In this document: in pieces, positions 1 through 7,803 of the stretch
Numbering within the stretch: the first letter of the stretch is position 1
Layout of the letters: the number at the start of each line of letters is the position of its first letter
Assembly: GCF_000026105.1 (NCBI RefSeq)
Contig: NC_008027.1
Span: 3,114,501-3,178,500, forward strand
Direction of reading: 5' to 3'
DNA: 64,000 bases
From: Pseudomonas entomophila L48
GTDB taxonomy: Bacteria; Pseudomonadota; Gammaproteobacteria; Pseudomonadales; Pseudomonadaceae
The notes under the pieces: generated by a model
What the model saw: the letters and a program-made list of their open reading frames with translations, nothing else
Database searches by the model: none
What the model was told of the DNA's origin: nothing
Program-made: the position numbers and the translations under genes

Positions 1-253
1 GCTGGTTGCCGACGTCGACTATGAGGAAATACTCGAAGACACCGACGTCGCCGACTGGGGCATCTGGAACGATTTGCCACTGCCCTATCGCCGTGAGCTC
101 CGAGGCCTGCAGCAATTGCCCGACTACAGCCAGCCACAATTGTGGGAACGGCTGCGCACCTTTACCGATCCTCGGGTAAGAGACTATGCCTTGTCGATCG
201 GCGCAATGAGACTGCTGGAGGACGAGGTGTTCCCTCCGCCCTTCGAGGAGTGA
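1..253 (+). CDS. C-terminal fragment of an unidentified protein
   Basis: An open frame enters from the left edge (first whole codon at base 2) and ends at a TGA at 251-253, giving 84 residues. The fragment is acidic and Pro/Leu-rich (it contains WNDLPLPYRRELRGLQQLP and ends in PPPFEE). I see no signal peptide, membrane segment or recognisable motif in this tail, and the domains that would identify it lie outside the window. Codon choice is GC-rich and like its neighbours, so it is probably a real gene end. The next gene starts about 110 bases further on, on the same strand. Confidence 0.6.
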   Translation, partial: LVADVDYEEILEDTDVADWGIWNDLPLPYRRELRGLQQLPDYSQPQLWERLRTFTDPRVRDYALSIGAMRLLEDEVFPPPFEE

Positions 254-362
254 CCCCAAGGCCGGTGCTACCCGCCGCTTCATGAGCCAGACTGGTGTTT
301 TTAAGCCGGTGAGCGCATGCTCACTGGCTGAAGCGTTTCATCATCTGGATTAGAGAGGTGCA

Positions 363-1988
363 GTGCCCATGGACCGTCTGCTCGATTCGTTGTTTCCCGC
401 CCCTGAAGATGTTCCCGAAGCCTGGCGCCTGGGCGAACCTCTGGAACAACGTGATTACCTCGTCGCCGGTGAACTCAGGCGCTGGGACGGCCCGCTGGCC
501 ACGGTACGCAGCCCGGTCTGGCTGAAAGACGGCGACGGTGAGCGCCAGGTGATCCTCGGCAGCGCCCCGCTGCTCGATGCCGACACCGCGCTCACCGCCC
601 TGGACGCCGCCGTCGCCGCCTATGACAAAGGCCGTGGTGCCTGGCCGAACATGCGCGTGGCCGAACGCATCCAACATGTCGAGTCATTCCTGGCACGTAT
701 GCGTGAGCAGCGCACGGCCGTGGTCAAGCTGCTGATGTGGGAGATCGGCAAGAACCTCAAGGATTCGGAAAAAGAATTCGACCGCACCTGCGACTACATC
801 GTCGACACCATCAATGCACTCAAGGACCTCGACCGCCGCTCCAGCCGCTTCGAACTGGAGCAAGGCACCCTTGGCCAGATCCGCCGGGCACCGCTGGGCG
901 TGGCGCTGTGCATGGGCCCCTACAACTACCCGCTTAACGAAACCTTTACCACGCTGATCCCGGCGCTGATCATGGGCAACACCGTGGTGTTCAAGCCGGC
1001 CAAGTTCGGCGTGCTGCTGATCCGCCCGCTGCTCGAGGCGTTCCGCGACAGTTTCCCGGCCGGGGTGATCAACGTCATCTACGGTCGTGGCCGCGAGACG
1101 GTCAGCGCCCTGATGGCGAGCGGCAAGGTCGACGTGTTCGCCTTCATCGGCACTCATAAGGCCGCCAGCGACCTGAAGAAACTGCACCCGCGCCCGCACC
1201 GCCTGCGCGCAGCCCTCGGCCTTGACGCCAAGAACCCCGGCATCGTCCTGCCGCAGGTCGACCTGGACAACGCCGTGGAAGAGGCCGTCACCGGCGCGCT
1301 GTCGTTCAACGGCCAGCGCTGCACCGCCTTGAAGATCCTCTTCGTGCACGAGGATGTGGTCGAGCCGTTCCTCGACAAGTTCCAGCGCAAGCTGGCCGCG
1401 CTCAAGCCCGGCATGCCCTGGGAACCGGGGGTGGCCCTGACGCCGCTGCCGGAGCCTGGCAAGGTCGACTACCTCGATGGCCTGGTGGCCGACGCCACCG
1501 CCAAAGGCGCCAGGGTACTCAACGAAGGGGGCGGCCAGAGCCGTGGTTCGTTCTTCTACCCCGCCCTGCTCTACCCGGTCAGCCGTGACATGCGGGTATA
1601 CCACGAGGAACAGTTCGGCCCGCTGGTGCCAGTCGTGCCCTACCGTGACCTGCAGACGGTGATCGACGATGTGCTCGACTCCGACTACGGCCAGCAATTG
1701 AGCCTGTTCGGCAACGACCCCGAGACCATCGGCGCACTGGTCGACATCTTCGCCAACCAAGTGGGGCGCATCAACCTCAATGCCCAGTGCCAACGTGGCC
1801 CGGACACTTACCCGTTCAACGGCCGCAAGAACAGCGCCGAAGGCACGTTGTCGGTGCACGACGCACTGCGGGTGTTTTCCATCCGCACCTTGGTGGCAAC
1901 CAAGTTCCAGGAATCAAACAAGCAACTGATCAGCGAAATCATCCGCAACCGGCAGTCGAGTTTCCTGACCACCGACTACATCTTCTGA
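363..1988 (+). CDS. NADP-dependent glyceraldehyde-3-phosphate dehydrogenase-like aldehyde dehydrogenase
   Basis: This 541-residue cytosolic enzyme has the aldehyde dehydrogenase fold. The Rossmann/NADP part lies around residues 165-290 (PYNYPLNETFTTLIPALIMGN, then VVFKPAK). The catalytic cysteine is about C320 in FNGQRCTALK. Its length and sequence match the Pseudomonas group annotated as NADP-dependent glyceraldehyde-3-phosphate dehydrogenase, which oxidises the triose phosphate without making ATP. The usual ELGGK motif with the general-base Glu is replaced by ALGLDAKNP, so the exact substrate is uncertain. The frame opens with GTG at 363. An ATG at 369 lies at a better distance from the AGAGAGG just upstream and may be the true start. 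It is monocistronic, followed by a REP element. Confidence 0.8.
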   Translation: MPMDRLLDSLFPAPEDVPEAWRLGEPLEQRDYLVAGELRRWDGPLATVRSPVWLKDGDGERQVILGSAPLLDADTALTALDAAVAAYDKGRGAWPNMRVAERIQHVESFLARMREQRTAVVKLLMWEIGKNLKDSEKEFDRTCDYIVDTINALKDLDRRSSRFELEQGTLGQIRRAPLGVALCMGPYNYPLNETFTTLIPALIMGNTVVFKPAKFGVLLIRPLLEAFRDSFPAGVINVIYGRGRETVSALMASGKVDVFAFIGTHKAASDLKKLHPRPHRLRAALGLDAKNPGIVLPQVDLDNAVEEAVTGALSFNGQRCTALKILFVHEDVVEPFLDKFQRKLAALKPGMPWEPGVALTPLPEPGKVDYLDGLVADATAKGARVLNEGGGQSRGSFFYPALLYPVSRDMRVYHEEQFGPLVPVVPYRDLQTVIDDVLDSDYGQQLSLFGNDPETIGALVDIFANQVGRINLNAQCQRGPDTYPFNGRKNSAEGTLSVHDALRVFSIRTLVATKFQESNKQLISEIIRNRQSSFLTTDYIF

Positions 1989-1996
1989 CGACCCGT

Positions 1997-2047
1997 TCGC
2001 CAGCAAGCCGCTTCGCACGCTCCTGTAGGAGCCGGCTTGCCGGCGAA
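1997..2047. repeat. REP element pair (GCCGGC/GGCGAA family)
   Basis: A partial left copy (TTCGCCAGCAAGC at 1997-2009) faces a full copy reading TGTAGGAGCCGGCTTGCCGG then CGAA, which folds on itself through GCCGGC. The element sits directly after the stop codon of the dehydrogenase, the usual position of Pseudomonas REP sequences. Confidence 0.8.
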
Positions 2048-2159
2048 CCGCCCTTTTTATAGACAAACGATCTAAGGCGACTGTCGATTTCCTGCGCGTT
2101 TGAACGACTCTAAATCACCCAGGTGTTGCAACCCACCCACGTGAAAGGAGCTTACGAAA

Positions 2160-2627
2160 ATGGCAGTCAAACCTATCCCCGAAGGCCAGCACAGCATCAC
2201 CCCCTACCTCGGTATCGAGGGTGCCGCCAAGGCCATCGAGTTCTATAAGAAGGCCTTCAACGCCGTCGAGATGTTCCGCCTGGAAGGCCCGGATGGCCGG
2301 GTCGGCCATGCGGAACTGAAAATCGGTGACTCCTCGCTGATGCTCGCCGACCCGTGCGACATGCCGGACAGCCTCAAGGCCACCCAGAGTATCAAGGACC
2401 CCGCCGTCGGCCTGCACCTCTATGTCGAGGATTGCGACAAGACCTACGCCCAGGCCATCGCCGCTGGCGCCAAGCAGGTCACTGAACTGAAGGACCAGTT
2501 CTACGGCGACCGCAGCGGCGCCCTGAAGGACCCGTTCGGCAACGTGTGGTTCGTCTCCACGCACAAGGAGGACCTCAGCGTCGAGGAGATCCGTGCCCGC
2601 GCCGCGAAGATGTTCGCCGGCCAGTAA
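2160..2627 (+). CDS. VOC-family (PhnB/glyoxalase-like) protein
   Basis: A 155-residue soluble protein of the vicinal oxygen chelate superfamily. It has one long PhnB-like module: the opening ITPYLGIEGAAKAIEFYKKAF, a middle metal-ligand-like segment VGHAELKIGDSSLMLAD, and a C-terminal half ending GALKDPFGNVWFVSTHKED. PhnB-type members are usually metal-binding enzymes or resistance proteins of unknown substrate, and nothing here fixes the reaction. The start is well supported by GAAAGGAG about 10 bases upstream of ATG. It stands alone, 170 bases after the preceding gene, and is followed by a long inverted repeat. Confidence 0.85.
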   Translation: MAVKPIPEGQHSITPYLGIEGAAKAIEFYKKAFNAVEMFRLEGPDGRVGHAELKIGDSSLMLADPCDMPDSLKATQSIKDPAVGLHLYVEDCDKTYAQAIAAGAKQVTELKDQFYGDRSGALKDPFGNVWFVSTHKEDLSVEEIRARAAKMFAGQ

Positions 2628-2634
2628 GCCCCAG

Positions 2635-2690
2635 GCCCCAAGCCTCAAGCCACGGTTGAAAGCATCGCCGCTTTGCTTGAAGCTTGGGGC
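2635..2690. repeat. Long inverted repeat, possible terminator or REP relative
   Basis: The arms 2635-2650 and 2675-2690 are complementary at 15 of 16 positions (GCCCCAAGC... against ...GCTTGGGGC) around a 24-base loop. It starts 7 bases after the VOC gene stop and ends just before the ribosome-binding site of the next gene. No U-run follows, so a simple Rho-independent terminator is not supported. Confidence 0.6.
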
Positions 2691-2713
2691 TCGTAGCTTG
2701 GAGCTGCTTCTCA

Positions 2714-3907
2714 ATGCGTATCATCGAAAAATCCGGCGCGCAGGTGCGCAGCCTGACCCTGGCCGAAGAGGAACTGTTGGCCGGTTTTTCCGCCGGCACC
2801 CTGTCCGGCCCCCGCCTGCTGCAAGCCAATCAACTGCTCATGAAGGTGCGCGGCGCCAACCAGTGGCTGGCCTGCGACTGCCGCAAGGATGCCCTGCCGG
2901 TGCTCAACGTCACCCTCAACGGCAACACCGGCACACTGTTCCTGCGCAACAACCCCGACACCCCGGAGCATGCCACAGGCTGCCCGTTCACCAAGGATCC
3001 GCGGGAAGCCGGCGAGCACAGTGATGAAATCACCCAGCCCGCCGCCTGGCTGGCACCGGATACCCCCCTGCGCCTGCTCGGCGACTACCGACGTGCCAAT
3101 GACAGCGAAACGACCGCTTCCCCTCGCGAACCGGGTGAGCGCCGTGAGCAGCAGCGCTTGTTGTCCTTGCTGCTGACCTGGATCGAGGCCAGCGGGCTTA
3201 ACGTCTACGCCACCCATTTGAAGAAAGACCTCACCGCACAGTTCGCCGAACTGCGCGGCGTTGCCAGCCGCTATCCGTTGCTGGAGCGGGTGCCGGCCAG
3301 CAACTACCTGGAAACCCGCCTGGACATGAAGCACATGATGATGCTCAAGGCCAAGCTGCGGGAAGCCACGGTGTTCGGCAACCACCGCCGCCATGGCCTG
3401 CTGCTCGACTGCGTCGAGCAGATCAAGGGGCGCAAGGTCGTCACGGCTCGCAGCGAGGACGGCTTCGATTTCCAGGGTAATCACCAGTACTGGGGAGGCA
3501 GCCGGACCGACGGTCCGTTGCTGGCGCTGGCGCTGTACTCGCCGGCCACCGCGGGCAGCCATTTCTATGAACTGATCCATGTGGCCAGCGTGCCAGTGTT
3601 GTCACGGGCGCATCTGTTCCCGGTCTACCGCGATGAAGAACGCGAGCCGCTCAAGGCATTGGTGTCTTTGATCGACTGGATGGCGGGCAAAGGCGTGAAG
3701 GTATTGATGCGCCGGCCGGTGATCGGTGGCCAGGTGATGGATGAGCTGGTGCTGACCTCGGACCAGGACCGCGTGCTGTCGGTGTCGTTGCTCGAGCAGC
3801 CGCTGGGCCCGGAGCCGGACGCCGAGAACTTCAAGCGCTACGCCGACTTCAAGAGCCTGGAGACCTTCCGCAAATATGTGGCGGGGTTCTTCATGCGCGA
3901 GCGATAG
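2714..3907 (+). CDS. Conserved protein of unknown function with an N-terminal Cys/His cluster
   Basis: A 397-residue soluble protein without signal peptide or membrane segment. Near residues 55-95 it carries CDC...H...GC (WLACDCRKD, then PEHATGCPF), spaced like a small zinc site. That arrangement recalls the N-termini of DUF1173-type proteins, but I cannot confirm the family. The rest is mixed alpha/beta with a charged middle (residues 115-160). The frame is open further upstream, but ATG at 2714 is preferred because GGAG lies 10 bases before it and the upstream part overlaps the inverted repeat. It is probably monocistronic and is followed by a REP pair. Confidence 0.75.
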   Translation: MRIIEKSGAQVRSLTLAEEELLAGFSAGTLSGPRLLQANQLLMKVRGANQWLACDCRKDALPVLNVTLNGNTGTLFLRNNPDTPEHATGCPFTKDPREAGEHSDEITQPAAWLAPDTPLRLLGDYRRANDSETTASPREPGERREQQRLLSLLLTWIEASGLNVYATHLKKDLTAQFAELRGVASRYPLLERVPASNYLETRLDMKHMMMLKAKLREATVFGNHRRHGLLLDCVEQIKGRKVVTARSEDGFDFQGNHQYWGGSRTDGPLLALALYSPATAGSHFYELIHVASVPVLSRAHLFPVYRDEEREPLKALVSLIDWMAGKGVKVLMRRPVIGGQVMDELVLTSDQDRVLSVSLLEQPLGPEPDAENFKRYADFKSLETFRKYVAGFFMRER

Positions 3908-3917
3908 GGTGCCGGCC

Positions 3918-4002
3918 TGTAGGAGCGGCTTTAGCCGCGATCACCCGCGAAGCGGGTGGTGGACACCGCGGTGCCTGCATCGCGGCTGAAGCCGCTCCTA
4001 CA
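3918..4002. repeat. BIME: two inverted REP copies (GCGGCTTTAGCCGCGAT family)
   Basis: The left unit TGTAGGAGCGGCTTTAGCCG and the right unit, its inverse ending GCCGCTCCTACA, enclose shorter internal palindromes (CACCCGCGAAGCGGGTG and CACCGCGGTG). It lies between two convergent genes and may end or stabilise both transcripts. Confidence 0.85.
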
Positions 4003-4004
4003 AG

Positions 4005-5153
4005 CTAGAACGCCGCCTTGAAGATCGCCTCGATCTCCACCTGGCTCGCCACCCGTGGGTTGGTCAACCCGCAGGCATCTTTCAGCGCATTGGCCGCCAG
4101 CACCGGCACATCCTCGACCTTCACCCCCAGCTCCGCCAACCCGTCCGGGATACCAATCGCCGCCGCCAGGTGCTCGATGGCCGAGATCGCCGCGCCAGCG
4201 CCCTGCTCCGCATCCAACCCGCACACCTTGGTGCCCATCGCCTTGGCCACATCGCGCAGGCGCGCCGCGCTGACCTTGGCGTTGAAGCGCTGCACATGGG
4301 GCAGCAGCACAGCGTTGCACACACCATGGGGCAGGTCGTAGAAACCACCCAACTGGTGCGCCATGGCATGCACGTAGCCGAGCGAGGCGTTGTTGAACGC
4401 CATGCCCGCCAGGAACTGTGCATACGCCATGTTCTCCCTTGCCTGCAGGTTGCTGCCGTCCGCTACTGCCTGGCGCAGGTTGTCGCTGATCAGGCTGATG
4501 GCCTTGAGCGCGCAGGCGTCGGTGATCGGCGTGGCCGCCGTCGAGACATACGCCTCGATGGCGTGGGTCAGGGCATCCATGCCGGTGGCGGCGGTCAGCC
4601 CCTTGGGCATCCCGACCATCAGCGCCGGGTCGTTGACCGAGAGAATCGGTGTGACGTTGCGGTCGACGATGGCCATTTTCACATGGCGTGCCTCGTCGGT
4701 GATGATGCAGAAGCGCGTCATCTCGCTGGCCGTGCCAGCGGTGGTGTTGATGGCGATCAGCGGCAACTGCGGCTTGCTGGAGCGATCCACACCTTCGTAA
4801 TCGCTGATATGACCGCCGTTGGTGGCGCACAAGGCGATGCCCTTGGCGCAATCGTGGGGCGAGCCGCCGCCCAGCGAAACAACGCAGTCGCAGCGCGATT
4901 GCCGAAGCAGGGCCAGGCCTGCCTCGACATTGGCGATGCTCGGGTTGGGCTTGGCGCCGTCGAACACCACCGAATCGATGTCACGCATCGCCAGCATGCC
5001 GGCGATACGTTCGGCCACGCCGGCCTTGGCCAGGCCCTGGTCGGTGACGATCAAAGCCTTGCGCAGGCCGTAGCCGGCAATGGCGGTCATCGCCTCGTCC
5101 AGGCAATCGATGCCCATGATGTTCACGGCGGGAATGAAGAAGGTGCTGCTCAT
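4005..5153 (-). CDS. yiaY: Iron-containing alcohol dehydrogenase (YiaY-like)
   Basis: A 382-residue cytosolic group III alcohol dehydrogenase that would interconvert alcohols and aldehydes with NAD(H). The nucleotide-binding stretch [13 protein letters not shown] is near residue 94. The metal ligands are seen as Asp and His in [13 protein letters not shown] and the two His of [13 protein letters not shown] and [15 protein letters not shown]. Agreement with E. coli YiaY as I remember it is very high along the whole length. The start is set by GAGAGGA about 8 bases upstream. It lies 145 bases downstream of ilvA on the same strand, separated by a REP element, so joint transcription is possible but not shown. 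The physiological alcohol is unknown. Confidence 0.85.
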   Translation of the reverse strand: MSSTFFIPAVNIMGIDCLDEAMTAIAGYGLRKALIVTDQGLAKAGVAERIAGMLAMRDIDSVVFDGAKPNPSIANVEAGLALLRQSRCDCVVSLGGGSPHDCAKGIALCATNGGHISDYEGVDRSSKPQLPLIAINTTAGTASEMTRFCIITDEARHVKMAIVDRNVTPILSVNDPALMVGMPKGLTAATGMDALTHAIEAYVSTAATPITDACALKAISLISDNLRQAVADGSNLQARENMAYAQFLAGMAFNNASLGYVHAMAHQLGGFYDLPHGVCNAVLLPHVQRFNAKVSAARLRDVAKAMGTKVCGLDAEQGAGAAISAIEHLAAAIGIPDGLAELGVKVEDVPVLAANALKDACGLTNPRVASQVEIEAIFKAAF

Positions 5154-5260
5154 GGCCGGGTCCTCTCACGCTGACGGTTTGCCTTGAGCATCCGCCTGAA
5201 CGGCAACAGGCATCTTGACCCAGGACAATGCGCCACGCCTGTCCGGCACGCATGGCTCTT

Positions 5261-5285
5261 TGTAGGAGCCGGCTTGCCGGCGAAC
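5261..5285. repeat. Single REP element
   Basis: One copy of TGTAGGAGCCGGCTTGCCGG followed by CGAA lies just past the ilvA stop codon on the minus-strand transcript, between ilvA and yiaY. Confidence 0.8.
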
Positions 5286-5298
5286 GACACCCTCCACA

Positions 5299-6861
5299 TC
5301 ACCCCAGGAACAACTGATACGCCGGATTCTGCGTCTCATCCCAATACCGATATCCCATCTCGTCCAGCGCCCTGGGCAACCCCTCCAGTTCATCGTCCGG
5401 CACTTCCAGCGCGGCAAACACCCGCGCCTCCGCCGCACCATGGTTGCGGTAATGGAACAGGCTGATGTTCCAACGCTTGCCCAGCCGTTCAAGGAAACCG
5501 AGCAAAGCACCCGGCCGCTCCGGAAACTCGAAGCGCAGCACCCGCTCATTGACACCCGGTGCCGCGTGCCCGCCCACGGTATGGCGCACGTGCAGCTTGG
5601 CCAGCTCGTTGTCGGTCAGGTCGAGTACCTGGTACCCCTGCTCGCCCAGGCTGGCCAGCAGCTGCTGGCGCGGATCGTGTTGCGGATGGGTCTGCACCCC
5701 AACGAACAACCGCGCTTCCTTGCCCGGGTAATAGCGGTAGTTGAACTCGGTGATCTGGCGCTTGCCCAGGGCCTGGCAAAAAGCGCGGAAGCTGCCGGGC
5801 TGTTCGGGGATGGTCACGGCAATCACCGCTTCGCGCTGCTCGCCCAGCTCGGCACGCTCGGCGACATGGCGCAGGCGATCGAAGTTGACGTTGGCGCCAG
5901 AGTCGATGGCCACCAGCGCCTGCCCCTGCACACCCTCGCGGGCCACGTACTTCTTGATCCCGGCCACCGCCAGGGCGCCGGATGGCTCGGTGATCGAACG
6001 GGTGTCGTCATAGATGTCCTTGATCGCCGCACACAGCTCGTCGCTGCTGACCGTCACCACCTCGTCAACGAAGTGGCGGCACAGCTCGAAGCAGTGGGCG
6101 CCGATCTGGGCCACCGCCACACCGTCGGCGAAGGTGCCCACCTGCGGCAGGATCACCCGCTCACCCGCCGCCATGGCGGCCTGCAGGCAGTTGGAGTCTT
6201 CCGGTTCGACACCAATCACCTTCACCTCGGGGCGCAGGTACTTGACGTAGGCGGCGATGCCAGCGATCAGCCCGCCGCCGCCAACCGGCACGAAGATCGC
6301 GTGCAGCGCACCGGGGTGCTGGCGCAGGATCTCCATGGCCACGGTGCCCTGCCCGGCGATCACGTCCGGGTCGTCGAACGGCGGCACGAAGGTCGCGCCG
6401 TCGCTGTCGGCCAACGCCAGCGCGTGGGCCAAGGCATGGGGGAAGCTCTCGCCATGCAGCACCACATGCCCGCCACGGGAGCGAACGCCCTCGACCTTGA
6501 GCGAGGGCGTGGTGGTGGGCATGACGATGGTGGCCTTGATGCCCAGGTGTGCGGCGGCCAGGGCCACGCCCTGGGCGTGGTTGCCGGCCGAGGCAGTGAT
6601 GACCCCGCGCTCGCGCTGGGCGGTCGTCAGGCGTGACAGGCGGGTGTAGGCACCGCGGATCTTGAACGAGAACGTCGGTTGCAAGTCTTCGCGCTTGAGC
6701 AGCACTTGGTTGCCCAGCGCCGCGGACAGCGCGGGCGCCACTTGCAAGGGCGTCTCGATGGCCAGGTCGTACACGGGCGCAGCGAGGATGCGGCGTACCT
6801 GCTCGGACAGCAGTTGCTGGGGCGTTACGGGGGTACGGGGGCTGACGCTCAGATTGGTCAT
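5299..6861 (-). CDS. ilvA: Threonine ammonia-lyase, biosynthetic type
   Basis: This 520-residue enzyme deaminates L-threonine to 2-oxobutanoate, the first step towards isoleucine. The fold-type II PLP domain holds the Schiff-base lysine K67 in FSFKIRGAY, the motif SAGNHAQGVA and the phosphate loop VPVGGGGLIAG. The C-terminal part has two ACT-like regulatory repeats (about 345-420 and 440-520), the form that senses Ile and Val, and full length matches the biosynthetic rather than the short catabolic enzyme. ATG is set by AGGAG 8 bases upstream. The mRNA leader encodes an Ile-rich peptide and an attenuator (separate entries), which supports the isoleucine role. P. putida strains are expected to have another ilvA elsewhere. 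Confidence 0.93.
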   Translation of the reverse strand: MTNLSVSPRTPVTPQQLLSEQVRRILAAPVYDLAIETPLQVAPALSAALGNQVLLKREDLQPTFSFKIRGAYTRLSRLTTAQRERGVITASAGNHAQGVALAAAHLGIKATIVMPTTTPSLKVEGVRSRGGHVVLHGESFPHALAHALALADSDGATFVPPFDDPDVIAGQGTVAMEILRQHPGALHAIFVPVGGGGLIAGIAAYVKYLRPEVKVIGVEPEDSNCLQAAMAAGERVILPQVGTFADGVAVAQIGAHCFELCRHFVDEVVTVSSDELCAAIKDIYDDTRSITEPSGALAVAGIKKYVAREGVQGQALVAIDSGANVNFDRLRHVAERAELGEQREAVIAVTIPEQPGSFRAFCQALGKRQITEFNYRYYPGKEARLFVGVQTHPQHDPRQQLLASLGEQGYQVLDLTDNELAKLHVRHTVGGHAAPGVNERVLRFEFPERPGALLGFLERLGKRWNISLFHYRNHGAAEARVFAALEVPDDELEGLPRALDEMGYRYWDETQNPAYQLFLG

Positions 6862-6904
6862 CGGTGACTCCTGGTTCTTGTTTGAAGTGCCCAGGAGTCA
6901 GAGA

Positions 6905-6930
6905 GAAAAAACCCGCCTCCAGGGCGGGTT
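6905..6930 (-). terminator. Attenuator terminator of ilvA
   Basis: On the minus strand the arms AACCCGCC (6930-6923) and GGCGGGTT (6917-6910) form an 8-bp GC-rich stem with a 5-base loop, followed by a run of Ts through 6906. It lies between the leader peptide and ilvA. A competing helix is possible: GGTTTGG (minus strand of 6954-6960, inside the last leader codons) can pair with CCGAACC (6927-6933), which takes up part of the terminator's 5' arm. This is the layout of translation-coupled attenuation. Confidence 0.85.
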
Positions 6931-6945
6931 CGGTGCACGTACGCG

Positions 6946-7014
6946 CTAGCCCGCCAAACCGATAATGGCGGTAATAATAATGCTGGCGGCGAATGGGTGC
7001 GGGAATGTGTTCAT
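6946..7014 (-). CDS. ilvA leader peptide, 22 residues, Ile-rich
   Basis: ATG at 7014-7012 opens a 22-codon frame reading MNTFPHPFAASIIITAIIGL followed by AG, and it stops with TAG at 6948-6946. Five of its codons are Ile, three of them adjacent, as expected for a leader that senses charged tRNA-Ile. A ribosome stalled at residues 12-18 would leave the GGTTTGG segment free to form the antiterminator; one reaching the stop would cover it and let the terminator form. No Shine-Dalgarno sequence precedes the ATG, and the best promoter places the transcript start next to it, so the leader may be translated from a leaderless mRNA. Confidence 0.8.
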   Translation of the reverse strand: MNTFPHPFAASIIITAIIGLAG

Positions 7015-7022
7015 GGGTCGGG

Positions 7023-7052
7023 AACTTAGCGTGGGCGATAGCGGCGCGTCAA
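7023..7052 (-). promoter_or_regulatory. Candidate promoter of the ilvA leader transcript
   Basis: The minus strand has TTGACG (7052-7047), 18 bases, then TAAGTT (7028-7023). The TGA stop codon of the upstream PACE gene lies inside the -35 hexamer. The predicted start, about 7015-7017, is next to the leader ATG. The -35 is good and the -10 is weak (3 of 6). Confidence 0.4.
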
Positions 7053-7486
7053 CACCCTTTCGCGGCCTCCTGTGCAGACACGGGCACATCGAACACCTTG
7101 TCGAACCCCCACTGGAACACGAAGGCATAGACGAAGAAGAACACGAACAACGCCAGGTTGGTCACCAACGCTGCCCACAGGCTGATGCCCAGCCAGTAGG
7201 CCACCAACGGCAGCAGGATCAATACCAGCCCGCCCTCGAAACCCAAGGCATGCAGCAGGCGGCGCATGAAGGTGCGGCTGCGTTTGTGCTGGCGTGCCTC
7301 CCAGCGCTCGAAGAGCCAGTTGTAGGCCATGTTCCAGCCCATGGCGATGGCCGACATGAGGATCGACAGCACCGTCGACTGGGCCATGCCGGCGCCAAAC
7401 GCCAGCTCCAGCGCCGGCGCCACGCAGGCCACGGCGATGGCTTCGTAAAGGATGGCCTGGACGACCTTGCGTGCCTTGCCTTGCAT
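7049..7486 (-). CDS. PACE-family multidrug/biocide efflux transporter
   Basis: A 145-residue inner-membrane protein with four predicted helices arranged as two tandem bacterial transmembrane pair domains, the plan of the AceI/PACE family of proton-coupled exporters (chlorhexidine, acriflavine and similar compounds). The conserved acidic residue of helix 1 is E15 in AILYEAIAVA. The second repeat has a matching LLHALGFEGGLVL. The start is supported by AGGGAG about 8 bases upstream. It ends only 34 bases before the ilvA leader peptide on the same strand, so read-through into the attenuator is possible. A palindrome in its promoter suggests control by a repressor encoded elsewhere. Confidence 0.88.
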   Translation of the reverse strand: MQGKARKVVQAILYEAIAVACVAPALELAFGAGMAQSTVLSILMSAIAMGWNMAYNWLFERWEARQHKRSRTFMRRLLHALGFEGGLVLILLPLVAYWLGISLWAALVTNLALFVFFFVYAFVFQWGFDKVFDVPVSAQEAAKGC

Positions 7487-7549
7487 GTGCGGCTCCCTGA
7501 AGAAAAGACCTACAAATTTACTAGAAGCAGCCTGTAGGAAAAAGCCTGA

Positions 7550-7578
7550 AATACATTGTTAACTGATCATTCAGTCAA
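7550..7578 (-). promoter_or_regulatory. Promoter and overlapping palindromic operator of the PACE gene
   Basis: On the minus strand TTGACT (7578-7573), 17 bases, TGTATT (7555-7550). The inverted repeat ACTGA-N4-TCAGT (7562-7575) covers the end of the -35 box and the spacer, where a bound repressor would block polymerase. The rest of the 317-base gap up to wecB contains a GGGCC/GGCCC hairpin near 7637-7653 and the inverted repeat upstream of wecB. Confidence 0.5.
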
Positions 7579-7742
7579 GATTCGCTAGCATAAACGTTTC
7601 CGCACCACCCTTCTCCCTGGCACACGAACGATCGCCGGGCCTCTTCGGCCCTGGCCTTCAGACACGTTCGGCACTGGCCTATCGCCACAGTCTGCGACGG
7701 CCCCCGCATTGGACAACCCCGCATTCGGCTGCTTGTATCTAT

Positions 7743-7764
7743 GACTTGCAAACAGCGGCAAGTC
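7743..7764. promoter_or_regulatory. Inverted repeat upstream of wecB-nfr operon
   Basis: A perfect 7-bp inverted repeat, GACTTGC-N8-GCAAGTC, lies 39 bases before the wecB start. It could be an operator or a hairpin in the 5' untranslated region. I could not place a convincing promoter next to it. Confidence 0.45.
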
Positions 7765-7803
7765 TTACCCCTTCGTCCAGGGAATCGTACGAGGAATTAG
7801 ACG

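Noticed and set aside
1..253. The left-edge fragment as the end of another LRR/NEL-type protein
   Set aside because: Only 84 residues are visible, with no leucine-rich repeat or catalytic motif, so no family can be assigned.
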